Source: Pseudoclavibacter helvolus
GTDB lineage: Bacteria; Actinomycetota; Actinomycetes; Actinomycetales; Microbacteriaceae
Direction of reading: 5' to 3'
Assembly: GCF_014191305.1 (NCBI RefSeq)
Contig: NZ_JACHWJ010000003.1
Span: 310,001 to 374,000 of the forward strand
Length of the DNA stretch: 64,000 nucleotides
Below are positions 32,601-42,180 of this stretch, piece by piece. Every line of letters starts with the position of its first letter. Position 1 is the stretch's first letter. Made by a program: the position numbers and the translations under genes. Below the pieces are notes generated by a model. The model did no database searches, had not been told where the DNA came from, and saw only the letters and a list, made by a program, of their open reading frames with translations.

Positions 32601-34404
32601 GGCGCGGTCAGCCCGAAGTCGGAGATGTGCAGGTTCGTGCCGTCGGGCAGCGTGATGACGTACGGGTGCTCGTCGACGACATCGACGCCGAGGTCGGTGA
32701 GCGCGGGGAGGACCCTCGTGATGGGGTACACGTCGTGGGAGGCGAACGTGAAGTAGCGCTTCCCAGGCTCGTCCCGTTCTGGTGCGTAGAGGTGGACAGC
32801 AAAGGCCGTGGTGTCGTCCAACTGCTCGAGGAGCGCGATGTCGTGCACCGCGTCCTCCGGGGGATGTTCTCCTTGTAGCCCTCAGGGAACGCCGAGGCGT
32901 ACCGGCCGAGGATCTCCGCGGCACGCTCCTCGTCGTAGATGCGGTGCAGCCCATCCACGAGCTCCTCGTCCCAGCCGCGGATCGCGCGCTCGATGCGAGG
33001 CTGCAGCTCCTGCTCGGAGACCTCGGGAAGCGGGGTTCCCTTGGGTGCTCGCACGACGAAGTGCAGCTGGGCGAGGGGGGATTCTCCGACGCGGGTGGCG
33101 TGGTCGACCTGGATCGCGTCGAACGTCGTGCGCAGCAGTTCTTCGATGCGCAGGCGCACCGTGGTGTTGTAGCGGTCTCGCGGCAGGTAGATGAGCGCGG
33201 AGGCGAAGCGGCCGAACTCGTCGCGGCGCAGGAAGATGCGGTAGCGGCGCCGTTCGCGAAGCCTGCTGACCTCGGAGGCCACGGCGTGGAGGTGTTCGAC
33301 GCTGTCCTGGAAGAGCTCGTCGCGCGGGTACTGCTCGAGGGTCTGGAGGAGGTCCTTGCCTGAGTGAGAGTTTGGGGCGTGGCCGGACGCGCCGAGCACG
33401 GCTCTCACCTTGGCGCCGACGATCGGCAGGGTGAGCACGGATGCGGCGTAGGCGACCGAGGTGAACATGCCGAGGAAGCGGAGCTCGCCGGTGACGTTGC
33501 CTGCCTCGTCGAAGCTGCGGATGCCGATGTAGTCGAGGTACACGTCGCGGTGGACGGTGGCGTGCGAGTTGGCCTTCGTGATGGTGAGGAGCCGCGGTTC
33601 GCGTGCCGTGCGCTGAGCCTCCGGGGTGAGGCGGGTGCTCACCGTCGATGGCCTGCGCAGGATGCCGAGCCCCGTGTGTGGCAGCGGGCGCAGGACCTCC
33701 TCGCCCTCCTCATCCGTCTCCAGCGAGTACTCGCGGTAGCCAAGGAAGGTGAAGTTGTCTTCGGCGAGCCAGGTCAGGAACTCGACGGCGGAGGCGATCT
33801 CCTCCTGCGTGACGCTCGTGGGCGGCTCGGTGCGCAGGTCGGTGACGAGGTCGAGGCAGGCACGACGCATCGGACGCCAGTCGGCAACAGCGGAGTGGAC
33901 GTCGGCGAGTACGTGCTGAAGCCGGTCGGCCAGCTCTTCGCGCGCCTCCTCGGTGGCGACTCTGTCGACTTCGAGGTGGATCCACGACTCGAGCGTTCCG
34001 CCGTGCGTGTGCATCTCGAGCAGCTCGCCGGCTTCGTCGCGGCGCACCGAGACGACTGGATGCGCGAGGAGATGGACGGCCAGGCCCTGTCTGGCGATCG
34101 CCGCCGTCACCGAGTCGACGAGGAATGGGGCGTCCGAGGTGCAGATGTCGACGATCGTGCGCCGCGAGCTCCAGCCGTCCTCCTTGAGCGTCGGCGTGAA
34201 CACGGCGACGAGGGTCTCGTCTTCTTGCCTGCGGGACGCGAGCCTCCGCATCGTGGCGGCCGCCCCCACGATGTCGCGCGGTTCCCGTGTTGCGGTGTCG
34301 TCAGCGTCGACGTCGTCGATCAGACGCTCGAGGCCTGCCCTGAGGCTCGGCTCGACGTCGTCGAGCACCTCGCGCAGGCCAGTGAATTCAGTTCCGTGGA
34401 TCAT
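29618..34404 (-). pseudogene. gdh: NAD-specific glutamate dehydrogenase (large, about 1,600 aa), broken by a frameshift and an in-frame stop
   Basis: Oxidative deamination of glutamate to 2-oxoglutarate with NAD, of the 180-kDa class seen in Streptomyces. Three reading segments together cover the protein: 34404 to about 32860 (N-terminal ACT-rich region), 32860 to 31229 (middle and start of catalytic core, with VIVPTGSKGGFFAKQLP and GDMSGDVFGNGML), and 31228 to 29618 (core with APVDLLWNGAIGTYIKAS). Lesion 1 is a one-base loss in a C-run (GGGGG on the + strand, 32859-32863): GYKENIP should continue PEDAVHDIAL. Lesion 2 is TAG at 31229-31231, between LGLDADV and RVTPLELKK. Restoring one base gives exactly 1,596 codons including stop. 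Either a recent pseudogene or sequencing errors. Confidence 0.9.
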
Positions 34405-34493
34405 TCCCTACCCCTTTATGGGCGGGCCTCCATTGGCCCGCCAGCGCACCCCGTGCCTCGATGGTAGCCGGGGTGGAGGGGGCGGGGCGCCGC

Positions 34494-35540
34494 TCAGATG
34501 GAGACGGTGTGTCCCGTGCGCGCGCTCTCCCTGGCCGCATCCAGGATCTCGACGGTGTGCACGGCCTGTTCGAGCAGTACCGGGGGAGCGGATTCGCCGC
34601 GGACTGCGGCGAGCAGCGTCCGGTAGAACTCCGAGTAGTCGCCGCGCGCGGACGGCACGGGGGTGCTGCCCGCTGCGGTGTGCAGGACTCCCCAGCGCTC
34701 CTCTGCCTCGAGGCCCCAGTCGGGGGCATCAGTGGCGGATGCTGGGCGCAGGCCCGCGTCGATCTGCGCGGTCTGCACGTCGTCCATCCGCGACTCGTAG
34801 GAACCGAGGTCGCCGTAGGCGATGAGTTCGCGGCCCTCGAGATGGTTGATCTTGCTCGAGGCGACGCGGGAGAAGGCGCCGCTCGCGTGGTGCAGGGCGA
34901 GGTCGAAGCCGCAGTCGACCTCGACGCCGTCGACGGAGGTGATATCGAGATGGGCGCTCACGCGCTCGACGGGCCCGAAGAGGTGCGCCATCTGGTCGAC
35001 GAGGTGGCTGCCGAGGTCGCGGAGCAACCCGTGGGCGGGCCCGGTCTCGAGGGTGCCAGAGTCGTCTTGGTCCATGCGCGAGGAGACTCGCCAGATCTCG
35101 CCGAGCCTGCCGTCGTCGATGACCTTCTTGAGGGTCACGAGGTCGGTGTCCCAGCGGCGGTTCTGGTAGGCGGTGAGGATGCGTCCGCTGCGCTCGGCGG
35201 CGGCCTGCAGCTCGCGGGCTCCCTCCGCGGTTGGCGCGAAGGGCTTGTCAGCGACCACGTGCACGCCGCGCTTGAGGGCGCGCAGCACCAGTTCGCGGCG
35301 CGTGTCTGGCGGGGTCGTGATGACGACGGCGTCCACACCCGAGTCGATGAGCGCATCCAGGGAATCGAAGGCTGGGACTCCCGGCGCTTCGGCGGCGAGG
35401 ATCGCCCGCCGCTCAGGAGAGCGTGTCACGACGCCCGCCAGCTCCCAGCCGTCGACGGCCTGGATGTAGGGCACGTGGAAACGGTGCCCGCCAGCCCCGT
35501 AGCCGACGACGCCGATACGGGACGGGGTGGATGCGCTCAT
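34494..35540 (-). CDS. Gfo/Idh/MocA-family NAD(P)-dependent oxidoreductase
   Basis: A 348-aa two-domain enzyme. The Rossmann part starts SRIGVVGYGAGGHRFHVPYI, with VVITTPPDTR and the family's DKPFAPTAEGARE (AxKPx equivalent with catalytic Lys). The C-terminal alpha/beta domain carries GLLRDLGSHLVDQMAHLFGP, where Asp and His are the usual catalytic pair. It probably oxidises a sugar, inositol or related polyol. Start ATG at 35540. It is downstream in sense from no other gene and divergent from the repeat-rich membrane protein. Confidence 0.9.
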   Translation of the reverse strand: MSASTPSRIGVVGYGAGGHRFHVPYIQAVDGWELAGVVTRSPERRAILAAEAPGVPAFDSLDALIDSGVDAVVITTPPDTRRELVLRALKRGVHVVADKPFAPTAEGARELQAAAERSGRILTAYQNRRWDTDLVTLKKVIDDGRLGEIWRVSSRMDQDDSGTLETGPAHGLLRDLGSHLVDQMAHLFGPVERVSAHLDITSVDGVEVDCGFDLALHHASGAFSRVASSKINHLEGRELIAYGDLGSYESRMDDVQTAQIDAGLRPASATDAPDWGLEAEERWGVLHTAAGSTPVPSARGDYSEFYRTLLAAVRGESAPPVLLEQAVHTVEILDAARESARTGHTVSI

Positions 35541-35679
35541 GGGGTTCTCGATTCTGCGCTGAAGCGATTCGTTCTAATGACAGGACAAGGGTACGTCAGT
35601 GGTGCCCGTGCGACAACGGCTCCAGCGTCGGAGGTGTGGTGTTGAATGAGCGCAGACAGCAATACGAGGGGGTGCGACC

Positions 35680-37170
35680 GTGAGTGATGGCAGGAACGGC
35701 TACACGCCGCCGGCGGACTACCGGGCACCTGACTTCGTGAGGCAATGGGCCGACACGGCCAGCCGCGGCGCCGACCGCATCGAGTTGGAGCGCGAGCAGC
35801 GCGCAAGAGACGGGCAGCGCGACGCCGAACAGCGCGCGCAGGACGGCCAGCGGGCGCTCGAGCAGCGCTCGCAGGACGCGCAGCGGGCCGCCGGTCAGGC
35901 GGCACGGGATGCGCAGCGCGCGGCCGAGCAGCTCGCCCGCGACGAGGGGCGGGCCGCGACGAGCACCGCCGCGCGTGCCACTTATGACCTTGACCGCAGC
36001 GGCGAGGGTGCGCAGCGCGGACTCGCGTACTCGCACGGCTCTGCTAACGACGCGTTGCAGCGTCGGCGAGCGCAGACGCCGGCCCAGGCGCCGAGCCAGG
36101 CGCACAGCCCGGAACCCGGCTCCCAGCAGGCGCTCACCCCCAACCCTGCCCCGCCTCTCCCTCCGGTTTCGCAGGCCGCCACGCCTGGCGTGCATCCGAC
36201 CCCCGCCGTGCCCAAGAGCCGTGCGGCCAAGGGGCCAGCCGCGAAGAATGCCGCCCACCTGGGGCAGCCTGGCTTCGGGCCAGGGTTCGCGATCTTCGCG
36301 GGGCTCGCGGCTGTCGTCGCTGCGTTCCTGGGCTACTGGATCCCTGTGGTTATCGCAATCTTGTTCTCGGCCGGGCCGATCAAGCGGGGCTTCAAGTCGG
36401 GCTCGAAGGGTATCGCGGCTGCGATCCTCGCCATCCTCCTGCTGGCGGCCGCGGCCGGTGTCCAGATCCTGCAGGTGCTGCCGGGCACCTCGAGCGGCGA
36501 CGAGGACGTCAGCAGCGAGTCGATCAGCCAGTCGACGCCGGTCGGTCTCGAGGGTGACGCTATCGAGACCGGTGCCCTTCCCGAGTTCACCTTGCAGGCC
36601 GGAAGCCCCGTTGGGGGATACGGCGAGGCCAACCTCAATGTCGTGCTGCCGGAAGGCATCGGCCAGCTGGCCGTGCTGCAGGTCGACGACAAGGTCGGTG
36701 GGCTCACCGCCTCGATGTACAGCGGCGACCAGGTCATTGGCTTCGAGTACGTGGAGCGAGCGACCGGTGGCACGGCGCAGTGGCTCATCAACACCGAGGC
36801 GGCCTTCGCGCAGTCGATCGGTGACGACCCGGCACCGTTGGTAGTCGACAGCATCATGTTCATGAGCGAGGGGGAGTGGACGGCCGAGATCCTGCCGATC
36901 TCGGTGCTTCCGCCCTTCGACACAGCGGTCGATGGGGTCGGCCCAGGTCTCTACCTGTACACGGGTGCTGGCGGTGAGGTCTCGGTCACGTCGGGTGACT
37001 ACGGACGCCTCGCGATCTCAGTGCACGGCTCGCAGTTCGACTACATCACGGCAGAGATCCCGGAGGTCGTGGCGACTTCCTGGCCCGCCGGGCCCTCCGT
37101 CATCGAGGTCTCCGAGGCCACGAAGATCGATGGCACCCCACTGCCCTGGAATATCCAGGTCGCCAGCTAA
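35680..37170 (+). CDS. Repeat-rich membrane protein of unknown function
   Basis: A 496-aa protein. Residues about 35-95 are Arg/Gln/Ala-rich repeats of the form RAxDGQRxxEQRxQDAQRA, a likely charged coiled coil. Then a proline/glutamine-rich linker (about 125-185), two hydrophobic helices (about 202-228 and 245-266), and a C-terminal 220-residue beta-rich part that would lie outside the membrane. The GTG start at 35680 has GAGGGGGTG before it. No known domain was recognised. The layout, cytosolic coiled coil plus extracellular domain, could suit signal transfer or scaffold roles, but that is speculation. Confidence 0.75.
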   Translation: MSDGRNGYTPPADYRAPDFVRQWADTASRGADRIELEREQRARDGQRDAEQRAQDGQRALEQRSQDAQRAAGQAARDAQRAAEQLARDEGRAATSTAARATYDLDRSGEGAQRGLAYSHGSANDALQRRRAQTPAQAPSQAHSPEPGSQQALTPNPAPPLPPVSQAATPGVHPTPAVPKSRAAKGPAAKNAAHLGQPGFGPGFAIFAGLAAVVAAFLGYWIPVVIAILFSAGPIKRGFKSGSKGIAAAILAILLLAAAAGVQILQVLPGTSSGDEDVSSESISQSTPVGLEGDAIETGALPEFTLQAGSPVGGYGEANLNVVLPEGIGQLAVLQVDDKVGGLTASMYSGDQVIGFEYVERATGGTAQWLINTEAAFAQSIGDDPAPLVVDSIMFMSEGEWTAEILPISVLPPFDTAVDGVGPGLYLYTGAGGEVSVTSGDYGRLAISVHGSQFDYITAEIPEVVATSWPAGPSVIEVSEATKIDGTPLPWNIQVAS

Positions 37171-37259
37171 TCAGACGACCGCGGGCGCCTCTTGTTGTGC
37201 GCGTTGTGCGCGTTGCGTGCGTGCCGTGCGTTGCGGAGAATTGGCATCCGCGGCCCGAG

Positions 37260-37311
37260 AGTTGTGGCTTTGTGCACCTGGGGCGCGCCGGAAATGCATC
37301 CCGCCACAACT
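37260..37311. repeat. Family C palindromic repeat, copy C2 (52 bp)
   Basis: Ends AGTTGTGGC (37260-37268) and GCCACAACT (37303-37311), extended outward by AG/CT. The inside is unrelated to C1. It lies in the 377-bp gap between the repeat-rich membrane protein and the amino-acid permease gene. The same gap holds tandem TTGTGCGCG-like units at 37195-37232; no gene is seen in it. Confidence 0.75.
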
Positions 37312-37547
37312 CTGTCGAGGTCTCACCTTGTGCACGGCGACCGCTGCCCTCTCGCTGCCCCCTCGCTGACCCTTCACCTGGCGACGGCGTGACCGCGTGT
37401 GACGCAACACTGCGCCGCGCGTCCCTCTCGGAACTTTCGAGTACCGGCCGCTACTGACGGGCATCCGCGTGCCCATACCTTCTCGACATGCCCTCAAACC
37501 TAAGGGCCAGCCCCTTGATCCTGAGGGACCGCCGAGAGGAGAACGCG

Positions 37548-38711
37548 ATGTCACAACTCGACACCGCACCGACCACCGACAGCCCGCCGTCGACGCCCCC
37601 GGACGACGCCACGCCATTGGCGAGCCGCCGGATGCAGACGCTCGGGCCGGGTGAGCACCTCAAGGTCGTGCACCCCAAGCACTGGGTGCTGTGGATCCTC
37701 TCCGCCGTCGCAGTGTTCGCGGTCGCCCAGTTCGCGTGGTCGCTCGTCACGAACCAGCGCTACGAGTGGAACGTGTTCGGGGAGTACTTCTTCAGCGAGA
37801 TCGTGCTCAACTCGCTCATCCTGACGCTGCAGCTCACAGTCATCTCCGGGGTCATCGGCTTCGTGCTCGGTGCCCTGCTCGCGCTCGCCCGCCTTTCGAA
37901 GTCGCCGCTGCTGAACTCCTTCTCCTGGAGCTTCATCTGGTTCTTCCGCTCGGTACCGCTCGTCGTGCAGCTCGTGGTCTGGTACAACCTCGGCTACCTG
38001 TATCCGACGCTCGGCCTCGGGACGCCCTTCACGACCGACTTCTGGCTCGTCGAGTTCCCGACCGTGCAGCTCATCTCTTCGTTCGCCGCCGCGACGCTCG
38101 GCCTCTCCCTGCACCAGGCGGCCTACTCTGCGGAGATCATCCGCGCCGGCATCCTCTCGGTCGACCAGGGCCAGCTGGAAGCATCCGCCGCGCTTGGCCT
38201 CCCGCGCCGGTACCGCTTCTTCCGCATCATCCTGCCGCAGGCGGCGCGCGCCATCACGCCGAACGCCTTCAACGAGATCATCGGGCTCGTGAAGGGCACC
38301 TCGGTGGTGTTCGTCGTCGCCCTGCCCGAGCTGTTCTACACGGTGCAGGTCATCTACAACCGCAACCAGCGCATCATCCCGCTGTTGCTCGTCGCGGTCG
38401 TCTGGTACGCCATCATCACGACACTCCTCTCGATCGCCCAGTACTACATCGAGCGCCACTTCTCGAAGGGCGCCCACCGTGAGCTGCCGCCGACGCCCAT
38501 CCAGAAGGCGAGGGCCTGGATCTCCGAGAAGTGGGCACTGCTCGACGACGGTGAGCAAAGCGGAGGCACAGAGAAACAACGCGAGGACCCCGAGAAGCCG
38601 GACGGAAAGGCTGCCGAGAGCAAGAAGGCCCTCGACCGGAAAAAGAACGGGATCCCAGCAGGAGCACCACCAGCACCAGCACCAGCACGGAAGGACGTGA
38701 GCGAAGCATGA
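37548..38711 (+). CDS. Polar amino-acid ABC transporter permease
   Basis: A 387-aa inner membrane component of a polar amino-acid importer. Helices begin near residues 45, 80, 105, 160, 210 and 265. The His/Glu/Gln-type EAA loop is visible as EASAALGLPRRYRFFRIILP, the coupling helix that docks on the ATPase. A charged and proline-rich tail of about 70 residues (after KGAHRELPP) extends beyond the usual end, with alternating Pro-Ala near the stop. AGAGGAG precedes the ATG at 37548. The stop overlaps the next start by four bases. Confidence 0.9.
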   Translation: MSQLDTAPTTDSPPSTPPDDATPLASRRMQTLGPGEHLKVVHPKHWVLWILSAVAVFAVAQFAWSLVTNQRYEWNVFGEYFFSEIVLNSLILTLQLTVISGVIGFVLGALLALARLSKSPLLNSFSWSFIWFFRSVPLVVQLVVWYNLGYLYPTLGLGTPFTTDFWLVEFPTVQLISSFAAATLGLSLHQAAYSAEIIRAGILSVDQGQLEASAALGLPRRYRFFRIILPQAARAITPNAFNEIIGLVKGTSVVFVVALPELFYTVQVIYNRNQRIIPLLLVAVVWYAIITTLLSIAQYYIERHFSKGAHRELPPTPIQKARAWISEKWALLDDGEQSGGTEKQREDPEKPDGKAAESKKALDRKKNGIPAGAPPAPAPARKDVSEA

Positions 38712-39526
38712 GCCAGGCAACCATCAACCGGAACGTCGAAGCCGAACTCGAGCGCAGCAGCGCAGCATCCGGTCAGGTCAGCGTGTGCGGCGTGAGCAAG
38801 TCGTACGGTGCCCACGAGGTGCTGCACGACATCGACCTCGAGATCGAACCAGGCGAGGTCGTTGCACTGCTCGGCCCGTCCGGTTCAGGAAAGTCGACGC
38901 TGCTGCGCACCATCAACCACCTCGAGTCCGTCGACGGCGGGTCGATCCTCATCGATGGCGAGTACATCGGCTACGTCAGGAAGGGAGACCGCCTCTTCGA
39001 GCTGCGCGAAGCTGAAACGCTTCGCCGCCGTACGAGGGTTGGCATGGTCTTCCAGAACTTCAACCTCTTCCCGCACCTCACTGCGTTGCAGAACATCACG
39101 GCCGCCCCGGTCGCGCTGCAGCGGGCGTCGAAGGCGGATGCTGAGGCGCAGGCCCGCAAGCTCCTGCAGCGGGTGGGGCTCGAGGGCAAGGAGCACCATT
39201 ACCCGCGCCAGCTCTCCGGCGGCCAGCAGCAGCGCGTCGCGATCGCGAGGGCGCTTGCCCTCAAGCCGGACGTGCTCCTCTTCGACGAGCCGACGAGCGC
39301 GCTCGACCCCGAGCTGGTCGGTGAGGTGCTCGACGTGATCCGCGAGCTCGCGCACGGCGGCACGACACTGGTCATCGTGACGCACGAGATCGGCTTCGCA
39401 CGTGAGGTCGCCGACCGCATCGTCTTCCTCGACGCGGGCCGCATCATCGAGCAGGGCACTCCTGACCAGGTCCTCACGAACCCCAAGCATCCGCGCACGC
39501 AGGACTTCATCCGCAAGGTGCTCTAG
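38708..39526 (+). CDS. Polar amino-acid ABC transporter ATP-binding protein
   Basis: A 272-aa GlnQ/HisP-type ATPase. Walker A GPSGSGKSTLLRTINHLE, Q-loop MVFQNFNLFPHLTALQNIT, signature LSGGQQQRVAIARALA, Walker B VLLFDEPTSALDPE and H-loop VTHEIGFA. HPRTQDFIRKVL near the end is a frequent GlnQ-type finish. The ATG overlaps the permease stop (ATGA). With the permease and the downstream binding protein it forms a complete importer. Confidence 0.94.
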   Translation: MSQATINRNVEAELERSSAASGQVSVCGVSKSYGAHEVLHDIDLEIEPGEVVALLGPSGSGKSTLLRTINHLESVDGGSILIDGEYIGYVRKGDRLFELREAETLRRRTRVGMVFQNFNLFPHLTALQNITAAPVALQRASKADAEAQARKLLQRVGLEGKEHHYPRQLSGGQQQRVAIARALALKPDVLLFDEPTSALDPELVGEVLDVIRELAHGGTTLVIVTHEIGFAREVADRIVFLDAGRIIEQGTPDQVLTNPKHPRTQDFIRKVL

Positions 39527-39649
39527 GGCGTCTTTCCGCGGACGGCAGCCCCTCCCGCCTCTTGGGCCCGGAACCTCCGGACCCACCCCTTCTCGACCCT
39601 GATTTCCCCCGAAACTTCAGCAACACATCCACCTCGAAAGGTGCCTCTC

Positions 39650-40672
39650 ATGGCAAAGCTCAACAAGAAGAAGGTCGGCGTCATCGCCGGCGGTGTGGCG
39701 GCGCTCGCCGTCATCGGAGTCGTCGCGACGACGCTCATCGTCAACGGCCAGTCGGCCCCGGTCACGGCGGCGGAGCCCGAAGGTGCGGCGACGGCGAGCG
39801 ACCTCATCCAGTTCGACCTGACCAGCGCCAACGTCGACGGCCGCCCGCAGATCGACCCGGTCCCCGAGGCCATCGCGGCGCTCGAGGCTTCCGGCTGGCA
39901 GCCGGCCGAGGCAGGCAAGCTCACGGTCGTCGGCAGCGCGTACATCCCGCCGCTTAGCTTCCTCGCCGAGGACGACAACGTGACCCGCCTCGGCAGCGAA
40001 GCCGACTTCGCGCAGCTGATCGCGGATGGGCTCGGCCTCGAGCTCAAGGGCGAGGTCGCGGCTTGGGCCGACTGGCCCCTCGGCATCCAGTCAGGCAAGT
40101 ACGACCTGATCACGTCGAACGTGACGGTCACCGAAGAGCGCAAGGACCTCTTCGACTTCGCCACGTACCGCCAGGACGTGCTCGGCTTCTACGTGAAGGC
40201 CGACAGCGAGATCGAGTCGATCACCGAGGCGAAGGACGTCGCCGGCCTTTCGATCATCGTCGGAGCTGGCACCAACCAGGAGAAGATCCTCCTCGGTTGG
40301 GATGAGGAGAACAAGGCTGCTGGACTCGAGCCGGTCGACTTCCAGTACTACGAGGACGACGCGGCCGGAACGCTGGCGCTCCAGTCCGGTCGAGTGGACG
40401 CGAACTTCGGTCCCAACGCGACGGCAGCGTTCAAGGCAGCCACCGACGGGGAGACGAAGCTCGTCGGAACCGTCAACGGCGGCTACCCGGCCAACGCGGC
40501 GATCGCCGCCGGCACGGCCAAGGACAACGGGCTCATCGAGGCAGTCGAGATCGTCCTCAACCACGCCATCGAGAACGGCCAGTACGACGCCATCCTCGAC
40601 CGCTGGGGCCTGCAGGATGAGCGCATCGACGTCTCCGAGGTGAACCCCGCGGGTCTCCCGCGCGAGGAGTAG
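39650..40672 (+). CDS. Amino-acid ABC transporter substrate-binding protein
   Basis: A 340-aa family 3 (SBP_bac_3) periplasmic-type binding protein. YIPPLSFLAEDDNVTRLGSEADFAQLIADGLG and ITSNVTVTEERKDLFDFATY are family features of the ligand cleft. The N-terminus has a Lys-rich start and one hydrophobic helix but no lipobox cysteine, odd for a Gram-positive binding protein, so it may be held by an uncleaved signal anchor or released. GAAAGG precedes the ATG at 39650. It lies 123 bp after the ATPase gene. Confidence 0.88.
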   Translation: MAKLNKKKVGVIAGGVAALAVIGVVATTLIVNGQSAPVTAAEPEGAATASDLIQFDLTSANVDGRPQIDPVPEAIAALEASGWQPAEAGKLTVVGSAYIPPLSFLAEDDNVTRLGSEADFAQLIADGLGLELKGEVAAWADWPLGIQSGKYDLITSNVTVTEERKDLFDFATYRQDVLGFYVKADSEIESITEAKDVAGLSIIVGAGTNQEKILLGWDEENKAAGLEPVDFQYYEDDAAGTLALQSGRVDANFGPNATAAFKAATDGETKLVGTVNGGYPANAAIAAGTAKDNGLIEAVEIVLNHAIENGQYDAILDRWGLQDERIDVSEVNPAGLPREE

Positions 40673-40689
40673 AAATCTCCCACGCATCC

Positions 40690-42180
40690 GTGACGGAACC
40701 CGCCGCATCCTCGAAGGTTGAGGGTGCGGCGGGTTTCGCCGCGCCAGCCGTCCACTCGACGTCGAGCCGAGCCAACGGGCTCGTGCTGGCCCTCGGTGTC
40801 GCGACGGCCTTCACGACCCTCCTCGACCAGGCCGTGTTCAGCTTCGCCGTGCCGAGCATCCAGCGTTCCCTCGATGCGGATGCCGCGCAGGTGCAGTGGC
40901 TGACCTCCTCGTACTCGCTCGCGTTCGGGCTCGCGCTTGTCGGCGCCGGGCGACTCGGCGACCTGCTCGGTCGGCGATTCCTGTACATGCTGGGGCTCGT
41001 GCTGTTCGCCGTGGCCGGGTTCGCGGCGGCGCTCGCGGACGACGCGACGACCGTGATCGTCGCGCGCCTCGTGCAGGGGTTCGGCGCGGGCATCGTCAAC
41101 CCGCAGGTCCTCGGGCTCTTCCAGGACACGTTCCGCGGCATCATGCGCTCGCGCGCGCTCTCGGGGTACACAACCGCGGGCTCGGCGGCGGGGCTCGTCG
41201 GTCCGCTCGGTGGGGGGATCCTGCTGACTGTTCTGCCGGACAGCACGGGATGGCGGCTCGTCTTCCTCCTCGCCGTCCCTCTCGCCGTGGTGCTGATCGT
41301 CGCGGCGGTGTTTGTGCTGCCGCGACCTGTGGCGGTGCCGGGTGGTTTGCGGATCGCGCTGCGCCAGGTGGATGTGGTGGGCGTCGTGTTGCTCGGCGCC
41401 GGTACCCTCGCCCTACTGGTCGCGGCGGCGAGCGGCGGCTGGCTGCTGGCCGCGCTCGCGTTTACGGGGGTGGCCTTCTTCGTCGCGTTCGCGCTCTGGG
41501 AACGGCGCGCGCACGCGGGCGACGGGCCGGCGGTGCTGCACCCGGCGCTCGCGCGCAGCCGCGGCTACCTGCTCGGCACCGCCGTGGCAACGCTGACGTT
41601 CGGTTCCGCACTTGGATTGGGCCTGCTCACGACGCTCTTCCTCATCGACGGGCTCGGCTACTCGCCCTTCGCGGCGGCGCTGCTGCTGACGCCGCGCGCG
41701 CTCGGCATGGTGATCGGCTCGATGCTGAGCTGGCGGCTCGTGCGTCGCTTCGGGCGCAGCGGCATCACGTGGGCGCTTGGCCTCGCGCTGCTCGCCGTGA
41801 CGGCGGAGGTCGCGCTCGTGACAGCGGGCTCCGAGCCGCTCATCCTGCTCGGCGTCGTCGGGGCGGGCGCGCTGCAGGGTTTCTTCGCGGGGCTCTTCAC
41901 ACCCTCGAACCAGTCGCTCACCCTCAACGAGGCGCCGGCGGGCGTGAACGGTGTGGCGGCGGGCTTCTACCAGCTCAGCCAGCGGCTCTCCGCAGCGCTT
42001 GCGCTGTCCATATACGCGGGCACTTACCTGGCAGCGTCGGCGACCATGCCGGCGAGCTTCGCCTTCGGTGCGGCCGCGTCGATCACGATCGCCGCTTCCC
42101 TTGGCGCGCTCCTCATCTCGGCGGCCGACGGGAACCGTCGCCACCAGCCGGACGAGGCCTCGCTCACTCGGGAGCCGTGA
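40690..42180 (+). CDS. MFS transporter, DHA2 (EmrB/QacA-like) type, 14 helices
   Basis: A 496-aa drug:proton antiporter-like protein. Motif A-like GRLGDLLGRRF near residue 90, the early DQAVFSFAVPSIQRSL and VQWLTSSYSLAFG, and about 14 hydrophobic segments place it with DHA2 exporters. It starts with a GTG at 40690, 17 bp after the binding protein stop. Its end overlaps the end of the convergent hydrolase gene by 17 bp. Substrates cannot be told; drugs or toxic metabolites are usual for the family. Confidence 0.88.
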   Translation: MTEPAASSKVEGAAGFAAPAVHSTSSRANGLVLALGVATAFTTLLDQAVFSFAVPSIQRSLDADAAQVQWLTSSYSLAFGLALVGAGRLGDLLGRRFLYMLGLVLFAVAGFAAALADDATTVIVARLVQGFGAGIVNPQVLGLFQDTFRGIMRSRALSGYTTAGSAAGLVGPLGGGILLTVLPDSTGWRLVFLLAVPLAVVLIVAAVFVLPRPVAVPGGLRIALRQVDVVGVVLLGAGTLALLVAAASGGWLLAALAFTGVAFFVAFALWERRAHAGDGPAVLHPALARSRGYLLGTAVATLTFGSALGLGLLTTLFLIDGLGYSPFAAALLLTPRALGMVIGSMLSWRLVRRFGRSGITWALGLALLAVTAEVALVTAGSEPLILLGVVGAGALQGFFAGLFTPSNQSLTLNEAPAGVNGVAAGFYQLSQRLSAALALSIYAGTYLAASATMPASFAFGAAASITIAASLGALLISAADGNRRHQPDEASLTREP

